Positions 8,282 to 17,916 are shown, counted from the stretch's first letter. The stretch: 64,000 nucleotides of DNA from Frigoribacterium sp. Leaf263 (GCF_001422285.1 NZ_LMMO01000005.1:67875-131874); one strand, 5' to 3'. The notes: generated by a model from the sequence alone, not told the origin. Numbers and translations: made by a program.

Positions 8282-9448
8282 GTGATCGACTTCGACCGGC
8301 TCCGCCGATGGCCCGACGTCGAGGCCCCCGACCTGGTCGCCCACGACGCCACCGATCGTCTGCTGCTCGACACCGCCGAGGAGGCGCTGGTCGGCCACCC
8401 CGATCGGGTCGCCGTCGTCGGCGACCGCTACGGGGCCCTCGCGCTGGGCGTCGCCGAGCTCGTCGGCCCGCATCCGATCCGGTCGCACCAGGACTCCCGG
8501 TCGGGCGAGCTCGCTCTCGAGGCCAACACCGCGCGCCTCGGCTCCCCGGCGGTCGTGGTCTCGCACCCCCTCGACGCGACGCTCGTCGAGGGGGCCCGCG
8601 TCGTCGTGCTGCAGCTGCCGCGCGGGCTCGACGCCCTCGACGAGATCGCGGCCCTCGTCGCCCGGCACGCGCACCCCGAGGTCGTGGTGTTCGCCGGCGG
8701 CCGCGTGAAGCACATGAGCACGGCGATGAACGACGTGCTCGGTCGCCACTTCGCCGAGGTGCGCGCCGGGCTGGCCCGGCAGAAGTCGCGCGTCGTCACG
8801 GCGTCGGGGCCGATCCGAGCGGACGCCTCCGTCTGGCCTCGCACCGAGCGCCACGGCGACCTGCTCGTGGTCGCCCACGGGGCCGCGTTCGCCGGCGCCT
8901 CCATCGACATCGGCACCCGCGCGCTGCTCGCGGCGCTGGACGACGGGCCGTTCCGGCGGGGACCGTCGGCCGACGACGACTCGACGCCTCCGTCGTGGTC
9001 GGCCGACGGCGGTCTCGCGGTCGACCTGGGCTGCGGCACGGGCGTTCTCGCGACCGCCTGGGCGCGGGCCCGGCCCGACTGGCGGGTCGTCGCCACCGAT
9101 CAGTCGTGGGCCGCCGTCTCGTCCGCGTCGGCGACGGCCGCCGCCAACGGCCTGGGCGACCGGGTGGAGGTGCGGCGCGACGATGCGGGAGCCTCGCTGC
9201 CCGACGGGTCGGCCGACGTGGTGCTGCTCAATCCGCCGTTCCACGTCGGGGCGACCGTGCACGCCGGCATCGCGCACAAACTGTTCGACGCCGCCGCGCG
9301 CATCCTCGCTCCGGGGGGCGAGCTGTGGTGCGTGTGGAACTCGCACCTCGCCTACCGGGCGGCGCTCGAACGCATGGTGGGGCCCACCCGCCAGGTCGTT
9401 CGGACACCCAAGTTCACGGTCACGGTGTCGACCCGCCGCCGGGGCTGA
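8282..9448 (+). CDS. Class I SAM methyltransferase, RlmG/RsmC-like
   Basis: 388 residues. The C-terminal half is a methyltransferase-small domain: SAM-binding 'VDLGCGTGVLATAWARARP' (D at about 248) and the N6/N2-amino methylation signature NPPF at 317-320. The N-terminal half is a degenerate Rossmann-like domain, as in the duplicated RsmC/RlmG rRNA guanine-N2 methyltransferases. It probably methylates rRNA, but the exact base cannot be told. It starts with GTG 8282 directly behind a -10-like TACCGT, 29 nt after hspR. Confidence 0.85.
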   Translation: MIDFDRLRRWPDVEAPDLVAHDATDRLLLDTAEEALVGHPDRVAVVGDRYGALALGVAELVGPHPIRSHQDSRSGELALEANTARLGSPAVVVSHPLDATLVEGARVVVLQLPRGLDALDEIAALVARHAHPEVVVFAGGRVKHMSTAMNDVLGRHFAEVRAGLARQKSRVVTASGPIRADASVWPRTERHGDLLVVAHGAAFAGASIDIGTRALLAALDDGPFRRGPSADDDSTPPSWSADGGLAVDLGCGTGVLATAWARARPDWRVVATDQSWAAVSSASATAAANGLGDRVEVRRDDAGASLPDGSADVVLLNPPFHVGATVHAGIAHKLFDAAARILAPGGELWCVWNSHLAYRAALERMVGPTRQVVRTPKFTVTVSTRRRG

Positions 9449-9482
9449 TCGCTCCGCCCCCGCGGTGGCGGGTCGATGCCCG

Positions 9483-9944
9483 TCAGAGCGTCAGCGACGC
9501 GTCGATGTACGCGAGGAGGGCGTGCGCGTAGGCGTCCTCGGGGTCCGCGGCTCGATGCACCCGCTCGCCCGTGGGGGTCGCCACGCGGACCTCGTACTCG
9601 ACCCCGTCGGCATCCGGGTCGGCGTCCGCGCCAGGGCCCGCGTCCGCCGCGACCGGGACCCGGCTCAGCGAGCGGAACGACCGTGCGAGCAGCGCCCGCA
9701 GCTGATCCTCGCGAGGCAGCCAGAGCGACTGGTCGGCGGCGACCGAATCGAGCGCCCATTCCGTCGTGCCGTTGAACCCCAGCACCGTGCCCGTCGGGTA
9801 CTCGTGCGCCTCGATGGTCATCTCGCTGATCGTGAAGACGTCGCCGACGAACTCGCCCCGGTCGATGACGAAGCGGTCGCCGGTGGCGGGATGCCAGCGC
9901 AGACCGGCGTCGTGGAGGCGTCGGGCGAGGGTGACGTCGAGCAT
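9483..9944 (-). CDS. Small conserved protein of unknown function
   Basis: 153 residues from ATG 9944, which follows CAGACT by 6 nt (leaderless). It begins 'MLDVTLARRLHDAGLRWHPATGDRFVIDRGEFVGDVFTISEMTIEAHEYP', has a central 'GTTEWALDSV...WLPREDQLRALL' stretch and an acidic Ala/Pro/Asp linker near residues 110-120. There is no signal peptide or membrane helix. I recall similar proteins in related genomes being labelled pilus assembly CpaE-like, but no ATPase motif is visible, so that name is not supported. It may sense or process a small ligand; function unknown. Confidence 0.75.
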   Translation of the reverse strand: MLDVTLARRLHDAGLRWHPATGDRFVIDRGEFVGDVFTISEMTIEAHEYPTGTVLGFNGTTEWALDSVAADQSLWLPREDQLRALLARSFRSLSRVPVAADAGPGADADPDADGVEYEVRVATPTGERVHRAADPEDAYAHALLAYIDASLTL

Positions 9945-9950
9945 CGGCCC

Positions 9951-9956
9951 AGTCTG
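9951..9956 (-). promoter_or_regulatory. Leaderless -10 (CAGACT)
   Basis: CAGACT on the minus strand is followed by 6 nt and ATG 9944. An identical hexamer precedes trpF. Confidence 0.35.
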
Positions 9957-10022
9957 CGCCCCGGTCCCGTGACGATGCTCGACGGGCCCGTCCCGTCGCC
10001 GATCCATTCGGACGCGGATGCG

Positions 10023-10059
10023 CCGCGCCCTCCCGACCCCGAGGGGTGGGAGGGCGCGG
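10023..10059 (-). terminator. Terminator hairpin of the giant protein gene
   Basis: A 12-bp stem (CCGCGCCCTCCC with GGGAGGGCGCGG), extended by an inner ACCCC/GGGGT pairing, 12 nt after the stop of the minus-strand gene at 10072. There is no strong T run, as usual in high-GC actinobacteria. Confidence 0.65.
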
Positions 10060-10071
10060 TTCTGCGTCGGA

Positions 10072-13000
10072 TCAGTCCGCGGCGGGCCCGAACCGGAACG
10101 GCTCGAGCGCATCGTCGGCGTGCCCGGCGGCTCTCTGCGTGACGATGAGCGTGTAGACGTGCTCCGGCCCGAATCGGCGGCTGAACGACCAGGCGCCCTC
10201 GCGGTCGGCCGTCGCCTGGGCGATGGGGGCCCCGGAGGCCGCCGTCACCTCGACCGTCGCGAACGGCGTCGCCCGCCCGGTGAACGTCGCGTCGACCTCG
10301 CGGTCGTACCCCTCGCCGGGTTCCGGCGACTCGATCACGACGCGCTGCCAGACGGGGGCGAGGAGGGTCACGGATGTCTCGTTCACCTCGCCGCCGCGCT
10401 CCTGTCGCACCGTGAGCGCGTAGTCGCTCCGCGGTCCGAGCTCGCGGCGGATGCTCCACCCGCCGTCGGCGTCGACCTCGGCCGTGCCCAGGGGGACGTC
10501 CCACTGATTCGTCACCCGGATGTTCGCGCCGGGGGTGCCGGTGCCGGTCAGGACGACCGGACCGGGGCGGTAGGTCTCGCCGTCGACGTGGCTCGTGACC
10601 GCGACGGGTCGCATGGCGATGTCGGGTGCCCAGACGAACCGCAGCGCGTCGGCCTGATCGGTCGTCGCGGCCTGCGCGATGCTCAGCGTGTAGGTGCGCA
10701 CCGGCCCGTAGGCGCGGGTGTGCGACCACGTGCCGTCGGCGGCGACGGCGGCGGTGAACAGCTCCGCCCCGAGATCCGTCGTCACCGTCACGCTCGAGTA
10801 CGGGGTCGCCCGCCCTCTGAACTCGGTCCGCTCACCCGGGGTGTAGCGCTCGCCGACCTCGGGGCTCAGCAGCTCCAGCGGCTGCCAGGCGGGTGCCTTC
10901 AGCACGAGCCTGATCGTGTTGGAGTCCGAGCCGCGGGTCTGCTCGACGGTCAGCGCGTAGTCGGCCCGGGGGCCCATGTCGCGCCGGATCGACCAGCGGC
11001 CGTCGGATCCGACCGTCGTCCGGCCCATCGACCCGCCCCACTGGTTCGTCACCGAGATCGTCGCGCGAGGGGTCCCGGCGCCGCCCAGCGTGACCGGGCC
11101 GGGCACGTACTCGCCCCCGTCGACGTGACTCGTCACGGTCGCCGGCATCCAGCCGATGATCGGCGTCAGCCGCAGGCGCACCTGATCGGGCTGGCCGTCG
11201 GGCGCCGTCTGCGCGATGCTCACGTCGTAGTCGGCGACCGGTCCCAGCTCGGCCGAGGCGCTCCACTCGCCCGTGGTCTGCGAGGCGCGGGTCGAGAACA
11301 GCCGTCGGTCCCACTGGTTCGTCGCCGTCACCCAGGCGCCCGGCGTGGCGCGCCCCGTGAACGTCGTGGACCCGGGCACGTAGCCGTCGACGGGGGAGTG
11401 GCTCGTGACCTCGAGCGAGCGGAACGAGCCGAGGGGCAGGAGCGTGAACTCCACCGACCGACCCGTCCGGCCGTCGACGAGCGTCTGCGTCGCGATCAGC
11501 CGGTAGGCCGCGGTCGGACCCCACGACCGGTCGAACGACCAGGCGCCGGCCGCGTCGGCCACCGCGCGTCCGGCCTCGTTGCCCCACTGGTTCCGCACGA
11601 CGACCCGGGCGTACGGGGTCGCCGTGCCCGTCAGCGTCGTCGTCTCACCGCCGCGGTACCAGCCGTCGGCGGGCCCGGTCACCTCGACCGGCGCGATGTC
11701 CTGCAGGGCGTCGGCGACCACGCGGACCCGGTCGCTCGACCGGACGTCGCCACGGGCGTGCTGCGTGACCTCGACGACGGTCTCGTCGTGCGACGGAACG
11801 AGCTCGACGTCGACCGACCAGGAGCCGTCGACGACGATCGCGGTCCCGGTGCGGTCGCCCGCCTCGACGCTGACCTCGGCCCCGGTCGCCCCGGTGCCCG
11901 ACACGGTCGTGAGACCGGGCACGACCTGGCCGGTCGCGGGGGACACGACGTCGACGCCCGGGCCGAGATCGATCTCCGTGCTCGTGCTGCCGGAGGGGGC
12001 GCCGTCGATGGACTGCTCGACCTCGAGCACGTGGCGACCCGGTCCGATGGCCGGATCGATCTCGAGCGACCACGCCTCGTCGACGACCTCGGTCGTCCCG
12101 ACGGGGGCTCCGCCCGAGCTCACGTCGATGCGCGCACCCTCGTGGCCCGTGCCCGACACGACGGCTCGACGGTCGCGCTCCTCGGGGAGGGTGACCGTGG
12201 CCGTGACCTCGCGGGGCGGCACGGTGATGGTGGTCGTCGTCGCACCGACGGCTCGGAAGTCGGACGGCGTGCCCGTCCCCGAGATCCCGAAGCCGAGCGA
12301 GCCGCTCGCCGCACCGGCGGACGCCGGAGTGCTGAGCACCACGGACCACCGGACGTCGGTGCCGTCCGGCAGCGGCTCGCCGGCGTCGGGCCAGTGCAGA
12401 TCGAAGGAGGCGCGGCGTCCGTCGGCCGCGATCGTCCCGTCGACGAGGTCGAGCCTCGTGTCGGCGACCCACGTCCCGTCGTCGGCGCGGCGCTCGCCGG
12501 CCAGGGTGCGCTGCCCCGAGGCGAGGCGGGTCCCCGCGGGCGCGGTGATCTCGGCGATGCCCTCGAGGCGGTCGAAGGCGTCGGTCGACGTGACGCCGAA
12601 CCCGACCGAGGTGTCGCCGCCGCGGGTGAGGTCGACGGTCGCGCCGGGCACCGGGAGGATGCGACCGCCGTCGACCACCTCGGCGTCGAGGGTCACGCCG
12701 TCGGAGACCTCGCCGGCGACGAGCTGCTCGAGGCGCAGGCTGTTGGGCCCCGCGCTGAGACGCGTGGCGGTGAGGCGGAACGTGCCGTCGTCGCGAGCCG
12801 TCGTGCTGACCCCGCCGACGCGGATCGTCGCGTAGGGCGTCGCGGTGCCGGTGATGACCGCCGTGCGGGCGATGTCGTTCACCTGCGCGACCCGGCCGTC
12901 GAGCGGCCGTCGGTCGAAGCGGCGGTCGGCGAGCGGTGACGCCGTGCCGGTCACGGCGGGTCGGAGGCCGGTGTTCGGCCAGACCGTGGGGTCGGCGGCC

Positions 13001-13455
13001 TGGACGCCGCCGAGACCGGAGGTCGTGTCGCCGGCGGTGCGGACCAGTCCGTCTCGGGTCACGGCCCAGAGGGCGGCGGGGTCGTCGCACGCCCCGGGTG
13101 CCGCGACGAGCGTGGGTGCGCCGTCGGTCGGCACGACGGCGAGGCAGGCGTCTCCCGTCGGGAGGCCGACGGCCGCGGGCGCCTCGCCGGGTTCGGGCAG
13201 GGCGACGCGGGTCGCCGTGGTGAGGGCGTCGCCGAGGGCGGCGTGCCGGGTGGCGCGGAACGAGTACCGGCCGTCGTCGTCGGGCTCCGGACTCTCGCGG
13301 TAGGCGACGTAGCCGCCCTCCGCGGTCCGGAACGCGAGCGGGGTCGAGAAGGGGTTCGGCGCGGGTGACGCCGCGGTCGCCGGCGGTGTCATCACCCCGC
13401 CGACGAGGAGGGCGGAGAGCGCCAGGGCGCTCCCCGCGAGAGGGAGTCGTGTCAT
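10072..13455 (-). CDS. Giant secreted protein with six C-terminal Ig-like modules (paralogue A)
   Basis: 1127 residues from ATG 13455. Residues 1-28 are a signal peptide. About 35-170 form an N-terminal domain ('PFSTPLAFRTAEGGYVAYRES...FRATRHA', 'WPNTGLRPAV') that could be lectin-like. An Ig-like unit follows ('AVITGTATPYATIRVGG'), then a module with 'TAPAGTRLASGQ' also found in the M60 peptidases. The last about 530 residues are six modules of 85-91 aa, alternating 'VTSHVDGETYRPGPVVLTG' and 'SPEVGERYTPGERTEF' types, each with 'TPxAxIxVTNQW' and 'GPxxxYxLxxxQ'. No LPXTG motif or C-terminal anchor is seen, so it is probably released or held non-covalently. It is collinear with the 14101-17916 gene. 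Likely surface adhesion or polysaccharide binding; unproven. Confidence 0.85.
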   Translation of the reverse strand: MTRLPLAGSALALSALLVGGVMTPPATAASPAPNPFSTPLAFRTAEGGYVAYRESPEPDDDGRYSFRATRHAALGDALTTATRVALPEPGEAPAAVGLPTGDACLAVVPTDGAPTLVAAPGACDDPAALWAVTRDGLVRTAGDTTSGLGGVQAADPTVWPNTGLRPAVTGTASPLADRRFDRRPLDGRVAQVNDIARTAVITGTATPYATIRVGGVSTTARDDGTFRLTATRLSAGPNSLRLEQLVAGEVSDGVTLDAEVVDGGRILPVPGATVDLTRGGDTSVGFGVTSTDAFDRLEGIAEITAPAGTRLASGQRTLAGERRADDGTWVADTRLDLVDGTIAADGRRASFDLHWPDAGEPLPDGTDVRWSVVLSTPASAGAASGSLGFGISGTGTPSDFRAVGATTTTITVPPREVTATVTLPEERDRRAVVSGTGHEGARIDVSSGGAPVGTTEVVDEAWSLEIDPAIGPGRHVLEVEQSIDGAPSGSTSTEIDLGPGVDVVSPATGQVVPGLTTVSGTGATGAEVSVEAGDRTGTAIVVDGSWSVDVELVPSHDETVVEVTQHARGDVRSSDRVRVVADALQDIAPVEVTGPADGWYRGGETTTLTGTATPYARVVVRNQWGNEAGRAVADAAGAWSFDRSWGPTAAYRLIATQTLVDGRTGRSVEFTLLPLGSFRSLEVTSHSPVDGYVPGSTTFTGRATPGAWVTATNQWDRRLFSTRASQTTGEWSASAELGPVADYDVSIAQTAPDGQPDQVRLRLTPIIGWMPATVTSHVDGGEYVPGPVTLGGAGTPRATISVTNQWGGSMGRTTVGSDGRWSIRRDMGPRADYALTVEQTRGSDSNTIRLVLKAPAWQPLELLSPEVGERYTPGERTEFRGRATPYSSVTVTTDLGAELFTAAVAADGTWSHTRAYGPVRTYTLSIAQAATTDQADALRFVWAPDIAMRPVAVTSHVDGETYRPGPVVLTGTGTPGANIRVTNQWDVPLGTAEVDADGGWSIRRELGPRSDYALTVRQERGGEVNETSVTLLAPVWQRVVIESPEPGEGYDREVDATFTGRATPFATVEVTAASGAPIAQATADREGAWSFSRRFGPEHVYTLIVTQRAAGHADDALEPFRFGPAAD

Positions 13456-13552
13456 CTGAGATCCGTCTTTCTGGTCGCCGATCGGTCGAGGTGAACGATC
13501 ACGACTCTCATTAATGACACATGTTGTCCGAATAAGCGACACCGGTGACATG

Positions 13553-13585
13553 CCGGAGGGGCATCGCGACGCGATGCCCCTCCGG
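13553..13585 (-). terminator. Terminator hairpin after DUF3060 lipoprotein
   Basis: A perfect 15-bp stem (CCGGAGGGGCATCGC with its complement) and a 3-nt loop, 31 nt beyond the stop codon of the lipoprotein gene. It separates that gene from the giant protein gene downstream. Confidence 0.7.
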
Positions 13586-13616
13586 GGGAGGACGGACGGC
13601 TCCGACGACCGCGGGC

Positions 13617-14042
13617 TCAGCCGGTCGGGGTCACCGTGTTGTCGTCTCCCTCGTCGACGACCTCGGGCTCGTCGCCTCCGTGCTCGACGGTGTTGCCGTT
13701 CCCGCCGAAGGCGACGCGCCCCACGTCGGCCACGACGACGGTGTTGCGGTCCCCTTCGAGCACGAGCTGCTCGACCTCGCCGAGCGTGATGCTCCCGTCG
13801 ACTCCCACGATGCTCACGGAGGCGCAGTCTCCGAGGTCGAACGGCCCGTCGAGGTCGTCGGCGACGATGGTCGCGACGCCGTCGACGCACTCGCCGTAGA
13901 CCGTCTCGGTGACCTCGACGGTCTCGGGGGGCGCCGGCGGGGCGCTGGTGGCGTCGTCGTCGCCGGGCGTGCAGCCCGTCGTCGTCAGCGCTGCCGTGAG
14001 CACCGCGAGGGTGCCCAGGGTGCGGCTGAGGCGTCTCGTCAT
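13617..14042 (-). CDS. DUF3060-type lipoprotein
   Basis: 141 residues. The signal peptide ends in a lipobox-like TTTGC with the lipidated Cys at 24, followed by a D/T/P-rich linker. The body is a short beta-helix-like series ('GPFDLGDCASVSIVGVDGSITLGEVEQLVLEGDRNTVVVADVGRVAFGGNGNTV') matching DUF3060, which I recall from actinobacterial lipoproteins. Two Cys (about 53 and 73) could form a disulfide. It is anchored to the outer face of the membrane. It lies between two giant surface proteins on the same strand and has its own terminator. Function unknown. Confidence 0.85.
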   Translation of the reverse strand: MTRRLSRTLGTLAVLTAALTTTGCTPGDDDATSAPPAPPETVEVTETVYGECVDGVATIVADDLDGPFDLGDCASVSIVGVDGSITLGEVEQLVLEGDRNTVVVADVGRVAFGGNGNTVEHGGDEPEVVDEGDDNTVTPTG

Positions 14043-14100
14043 GGTCGTCTCGCTCTCTCCGTCGTGTGGGTGGCTTGCCGCTGCCGGGCGGTCGTGGGTG

Positions 14101-17100
14101 TCACGGTGCCTCCGTCCCGTCGTCGGGCGCGAACTCGAATCGGGGGTGGGTCCCGGTCCGGCCGCTGAGGCTCTCCTGCGTCAGATCGATGACGTAGACG
14201 TGGGTCGGCCCGTAACGGCGGGTGTGCGACCAGCGACCGTCGCGGTCGGCGGTCGTCTCGAAGAGCTGTCCGCCGAGGGCCGTCGTGGCCCGGATCGTCG
14301 CGAACGGCGTCGCGCGGCCCGTCATCGTGTAGTTCAGGCCCTCGATGTAGCCCTCGCCCGGCTCGGGGCGGTCGAGCTCGATCTCGGTCCAGACGGGGGC
14401 GCGCAGCTCGAACCGCTCGATCTCGTCCTCCTGCCCGTCTCTGGTCATAACGAGACGGAGCACGTAGTCCGCCGTCGGTCCGAACGACCGGCGGAGGGCC
14501 CAGGTGCCGTCGGACTCGACCGTGGGCCGCCCGATCAGGGTGTCCCACTGGTTCGTGATCTCGACGACCGCCCCCGGCGTCCCCGTCCCGCTCAGCACCA
14601 GCTCGCCGGGGCGGTACGTCTCGCCGTCCGCGTGGCTGGTGACCGTCAGCGGCCGCCAGGGCAGGTCGGGGCCCCAGACGAAGGTCTCGAGCGCGTCGGT
14701 CCGACCGTTGCGCGCCTCCTGGGCGACGTCGATGCGGTACACGTTGTCGGGGCCGTAGACCCGGGTGTTCCGCCAGACGCCGTCGCCGCCGGTCTCGACG
14801 GTGAAGAGCGGGGTGCCGAGGGCCGTGGTCGCGGTGATCGTCGAGTACGGCGTGGCCGTCCCGGTGAACTCCGTCGGCTCACCCGGCGTGTAGCGGTCGC
14901 CGATCGACGGGCTCGTCATCGCGAGCGGCTGCCAGACGGGGGCCCGCAGACCGAGCGCGACCGAGTCCTGCGACTGGCGGAACGTCTGCGTGAACAGCAG
15001 CTCGTAGTCCGCGTCGGGTCCGAGCTCGCGGTCGAACGACCAGGTGCCGTCCGCTCCGATCGTCGTCTCTCCGACGGACGCGCCGAACTGGTTCGTCGCG
15101 ACGACCCGGCCGGTCGGGGTGCCCTCGCCCCTGAAGACGACGGTCCCCGGCCGGTACGTCTGCCCGTCGGTGTGACTCGTGACGGTCAGGTCGGCGAACG
15201 TCAGCTCGGGCGACAGGGCCAGCCTGGTCTGCCCCGTCGTGCCGTCGGGCGCCTTCTGGGTGATCGTGATGTCGTACGACGCGACGGGTCCGAGCCCGGT
15301 CGTGGCGGTCCAGGCGCCGGCCACCTGGGAGGCGCGGGTCGAGAACAGCAGACGGTCGTACTGGTTGCGCGCCTCGATGTACGCGCCCTGGGTCGCTCGA
15401 CCGGTGAAGGTCACGCTGCCGGGGACGTAGGTGCCGCCGTCGTCGTGACTGGTCACGACGACGGGCACGAACGATCCGTCGGCGTACAGCTCGAAGACGG
15501 GCGAGGCCGAGCGCCGACCGTCGACGAGCGTCTGGGTGGCCGTCAGCTCGTAGCGGGCGGAGGGTCCGAAGGCGCGGTCGAAGGCCCATCGGCCGTCGAC
15601 GTCGGCCTCGACCGTGGCGATCGTGAAGCCCCACTGGGCGCGGATCTCGACGGTCGAGTACGGCGTGGCCGTCCCCTCGACCCTGGTGTCGGCGAGCGGC
15701 GTGTAGAAGTGCGACGACGGCTCGGTGATGACCACGTCGCGGAGCTCCTGGGGGGAGTCCGGCACGACCTGGGCCGTGTCGGCGGTGACGATGTCGCCGC
15801 GGGCGTGCTGCGACGCGGTCACGGGGACGGCGGTGTGTCCGGGGCGGATCTCGACCCGCGCCTCCCAGGTGCCGTCCGCCGTCACGGTCGTCTCGACCGT
15901 CTCGTCGGCCGCCGTGACGGTGACCTCGGCCCGCGGCGCCCCCGTGCCCCGGACGGTGGTCCGCCCGGGCACGATCTTGCCGTTCGCCGGTGCGACGACG
16001 TCGACGGCCGCGCCGAGGTCGAGCTCGGCCTGGACGCTGCCGAACGGACGGCCGTCGACCGTCTGCGTGGCGGTCAGCGTGTGCCGTCCCGGTCCGATCG
16101 AGACGGGGATCTCGAGCGACCAGCGGCCGTCGACGACCCGCGCCTCGCCGAGCACGACGTCGCCCTCGCGGACGGTCACCGTGCCCCCGTCGTCGCCGAG
16201 TCCGCCGATGGCGGCCGGCCTCGTGACCTCGTCGACGAGGGCGATCTCGGCGGTGAGGGTGGGCACGGCCTCGTCGACGGCGACCTGGAACGCGCCCTCG
16301 GCCAGCGTCGCGCCTCCCGCGCCGCTGACGACGACCTCGCCGCCCGTCAGCACGGCCCCGGGCTCGGAGTCGGCGTCGAGGGTCAGGCGGAACGCGGCGT
16401 GCTGGTGTGCGGAGCCCCAGACCGCGGAGCCGTCGGTCGGCCCATCGAGCGTGACCGTGCGTCGATCGGTCGAGTAGTCGACGCGGTAGTCGTCGCGGGC
16501 CGTGTCGTCGGAGGCGCGTCGGGCCTCGGCGTCGGCGAAGCGGGCGCCCTCGGGTGCGGTCAGCGTCATCGCCCCCTGCACCTCGGTCGCCCGGACGTCG
16601 CTGCGTCCCCAGTCGGTGGTGCCGCCCGGCGTGGTCGCGCCGATGCTCGTGTCGATGTCCGCGGCCCCGACGACGGTCGTCGCGGTGCTGCCGGCGGCCC
16701 GGTAGTCGCCGGCCGAGCTGTCGCCGCGGTAGACGTAGCCCATGCTCGACTCACGGGGAGCCGAGGAGGCGGGGGTCGAGACGGACAGCCCGTACCGGTA
16801 GTACTCGCCCGCGGCCAGGGCCCCGGAGCCGCTCGAGAGATCGAAGGTCATCGTTCGGCCACCGTCGCCGAGGCGGCCGTTCGTCAGATCGAGACGGGAC
16901 ACGGGCGTCCAGGCCGACCCCTCGCCCGCCCGGTTGACCCCGGCCGCGATGCGCGTCTGCCCGGGAGCGAACGTCGTGCCCTCGGGGGCCGTCAGCTCGA
17001 CGACGCCGGTCATGCTCGCGCGCGCGGCCCGGTTCGAGACGATGAAGGGGACCTCGGTGTCGGCGCCTCGAACGAGTTCGACTCGCGAGGTCGGCGCCGG

Positions 17101-17916
17101 CACGATCGTGCCCCCGTCGATGATGGTCGGCCGGAGGGTCACGGAGTCGACGACCGCGTTCGACCGGAGCTGCTCGACGCGGATGCTGTTCGCGCCGATG
17201 CTGAGGCCGCCGACCGTCATCGTCCAGGTCCCGGCCGCGCCGACCGGCGTGGTCTGCGTGCCGACCCGGACCGTCGCCTGCGGAGTCGCCGCACCGGTGA
17301 TGACCACGGAACGGGCGATGTGGTCGATCCGCGAGACGGTCGCCGTCAGCGGCGTCACATCGAAGCGCGCGTCGACCAGCGGCAGGCCCGCGCCGAGGGC
17401 GGGGCGGAGGCCGGAGTTGGGCCAGAATCCCGGATCCGCGGACTGCGTGTGACCCAGCGCCTGATCGAGTCCGCGCTCGGTGACGAGGCCGCGACTCGAC
17501 ACGGACCAGTTCGTCTGGAAGGTGGGGCTGGAGCAGTCCTCCGCATGCGCTTGGAGCGTGTTGGTGCCGCTGCCCGCGAAGAGCGCCCCCAGGCATCGTC
17601 CGTTCGCGAGCCGGATGGGTGCGGGCTGATCGCCCGGCCCGGGGAGCGTCGCCGTCGTGGCCACGGCTCGGGCGGCGTCGACGGTCGCATGCCTCGTGGC
17701 GCGGAACCACTGGCGGTATCTGCTCCCCTGGTTGGGGCCGGCGGTGTAGGCGACGAAGCTCGATGCCGACTCGCGGAAGACCAGTGGTGCCGAGAAGGCC
17801 GCCGAGGGCGTCATCTGTGCGGGTGATGGTGCTGCGGTCGCAGGAGGCGCGGCGGCCCCGGCGAGGAGTGCTGCGACGACCCCGCCGGTCAGCAGTCTCC
17901 GGATGGTTCTTCTCAT
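14101..17916 (-). CDS. Giant secreted protein with six C-terminal Ig-like modules (paralogue B)
   Basis: 1271 residues from ATG 17916. A signal peptide with twin Arg-like start (MRRTIRRLL) ends near AAPS. The N-terminal domain 'AFSAPLVFRESASSFVAYTAGPN...FRATRHA' and 'QSADPGFWPNSGLRPALG' matches paralogue A. Next come 'VVITGAATPQATVRVG', a 'TAPEGTTFAPGQ' module, and an extra unit with PGGTTDWGRSDVRATEV near residue 428 that paralogue A lacks but M60 peptidase 1 has. The C-terminus has six Ig-like modules of about 90 aa in the same order as paralogue A. No sorting signal is seen. The gene is divergent from clpB, and the 154-bp gap carries clpB's HAIR operator. Probably a surface-exposed binding protein. 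Confidence 0.85.
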   Translation of the reverse strand: MRRTIRRLLTGGVVAALLAGAAAPPATAAPSPAQMTPSAAFSAPLVFRESASSFVAYTAGPNQGSRYRQWFRATRHATVDAARAVATTATLPGPGDQPAPIRLANGRCLGALFAGSGTNTLQAHAEDCSSPTFQTNWSVSSRGLVTERGLDQALGHTQSADPGFWPNSGLRPALGAGLPLVDARFDVTPLTATVSRIDHIARSVVITGAATPQATVRVGTQTTPVGAAGTWTMTVGGLSIGANSIRVEQLRSNAVVDSVTLRPTIIDGGTIVPAPTSRVELVRGADTEVPFIVSNRAARASMTGVVELTAPEGTTFAPGQTRIAAGVNRAGEGSAWTPVSRLDLTNGRLGDGGRTMTFDLSSGSGALAAGEYYRYGLSVSTPASSAPRESSMGYVYRGDSSAGDYRAAGSTATTVVGAADIDTSIGATTPGGTTDWGRSDVRATEVQGAMTLTAPEGARFADAEARRASDDTARDDYRVDYSTDRRTVTLDGPTDGSAVWGSAHQHAAFRLTLDADSEPGAVLTGGEVVVSGAGGATLAEGAFQVAVDEAVPTLTAEIALVDEVTRPAAIGGLGDDGGTVTVREGDVVLGEARVVDGRWSLEIPVSIGPGRHTLTATQTVDGRPFGSVQAELDLGAAVDVVAPANGKIVPGRTTVRGTGAPRAEVTVTAADETVETTVTADGTWEARVEIRPGHTAVPVTASQHARGDIVTADTAQVVPDSPQELRDVVITEPSSHFYTPLADTRVEGTATPYSTVEIRAQWGFTIATVEADVDGRWAFDRAFGPSARYELTATQTLVDGRRSASPVFELYADGSFVPVVVTSHDDGGTYVPGSVTFTGRATQGAYIEARNQYDRLLFSTRASQVAGAWTATTGLGPVASYDITITQKAPDGTTGQTRLALSPELTFADLTVTSHTDGQTYRPGTVVFRGEGTPTGRVVATNQFGASVGETTIGADGTWSFDRELGPDADYELLFTQTFRQSQDSVALGLRAPVWQPLAMTSPSIGDRYTPGEPTEFTGTATPYSTITATTALGTPLFTVETGGDGVWRNTRVYGPDNVYRIDVAQEARNGRTDALETFVWGPDLPWRPLTVTSHADGETYRPGELVLSGTGTPGAVVEITNQWDTLIGRPTVESDGTWALRRSFGPTADYVLRLVMTRDGQEDEIERFELRAPVWTEIELDRPEPGEGYIEGLNYTMTGRATPFATIRATTALGGQLFETTADRDGRWSHTRRYGPTHVYVIDLTQESLSGRTGTHPRFEFAPDDGTEAP

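Noticed and set aside
5786-9346. 1186-codon minus-strand frame opposite grpE-dnaJ-hspR
   Set aside because: Covers four securely identified genes on the other strand; shadow.
9483-9944. CpaE pilus protein
   Set aside because: No Walker motifs and no pilus genes nearby; the label cannot be supported from the sequence.
13909-17826. 1305-codon plus-strand frame antisense to giant paralogue B
   Set aside because: Mirror of high-GC codon bias; Arg/Gly/Val-rich without motifs, while the minus frame has a signal peptide and modular repeats.
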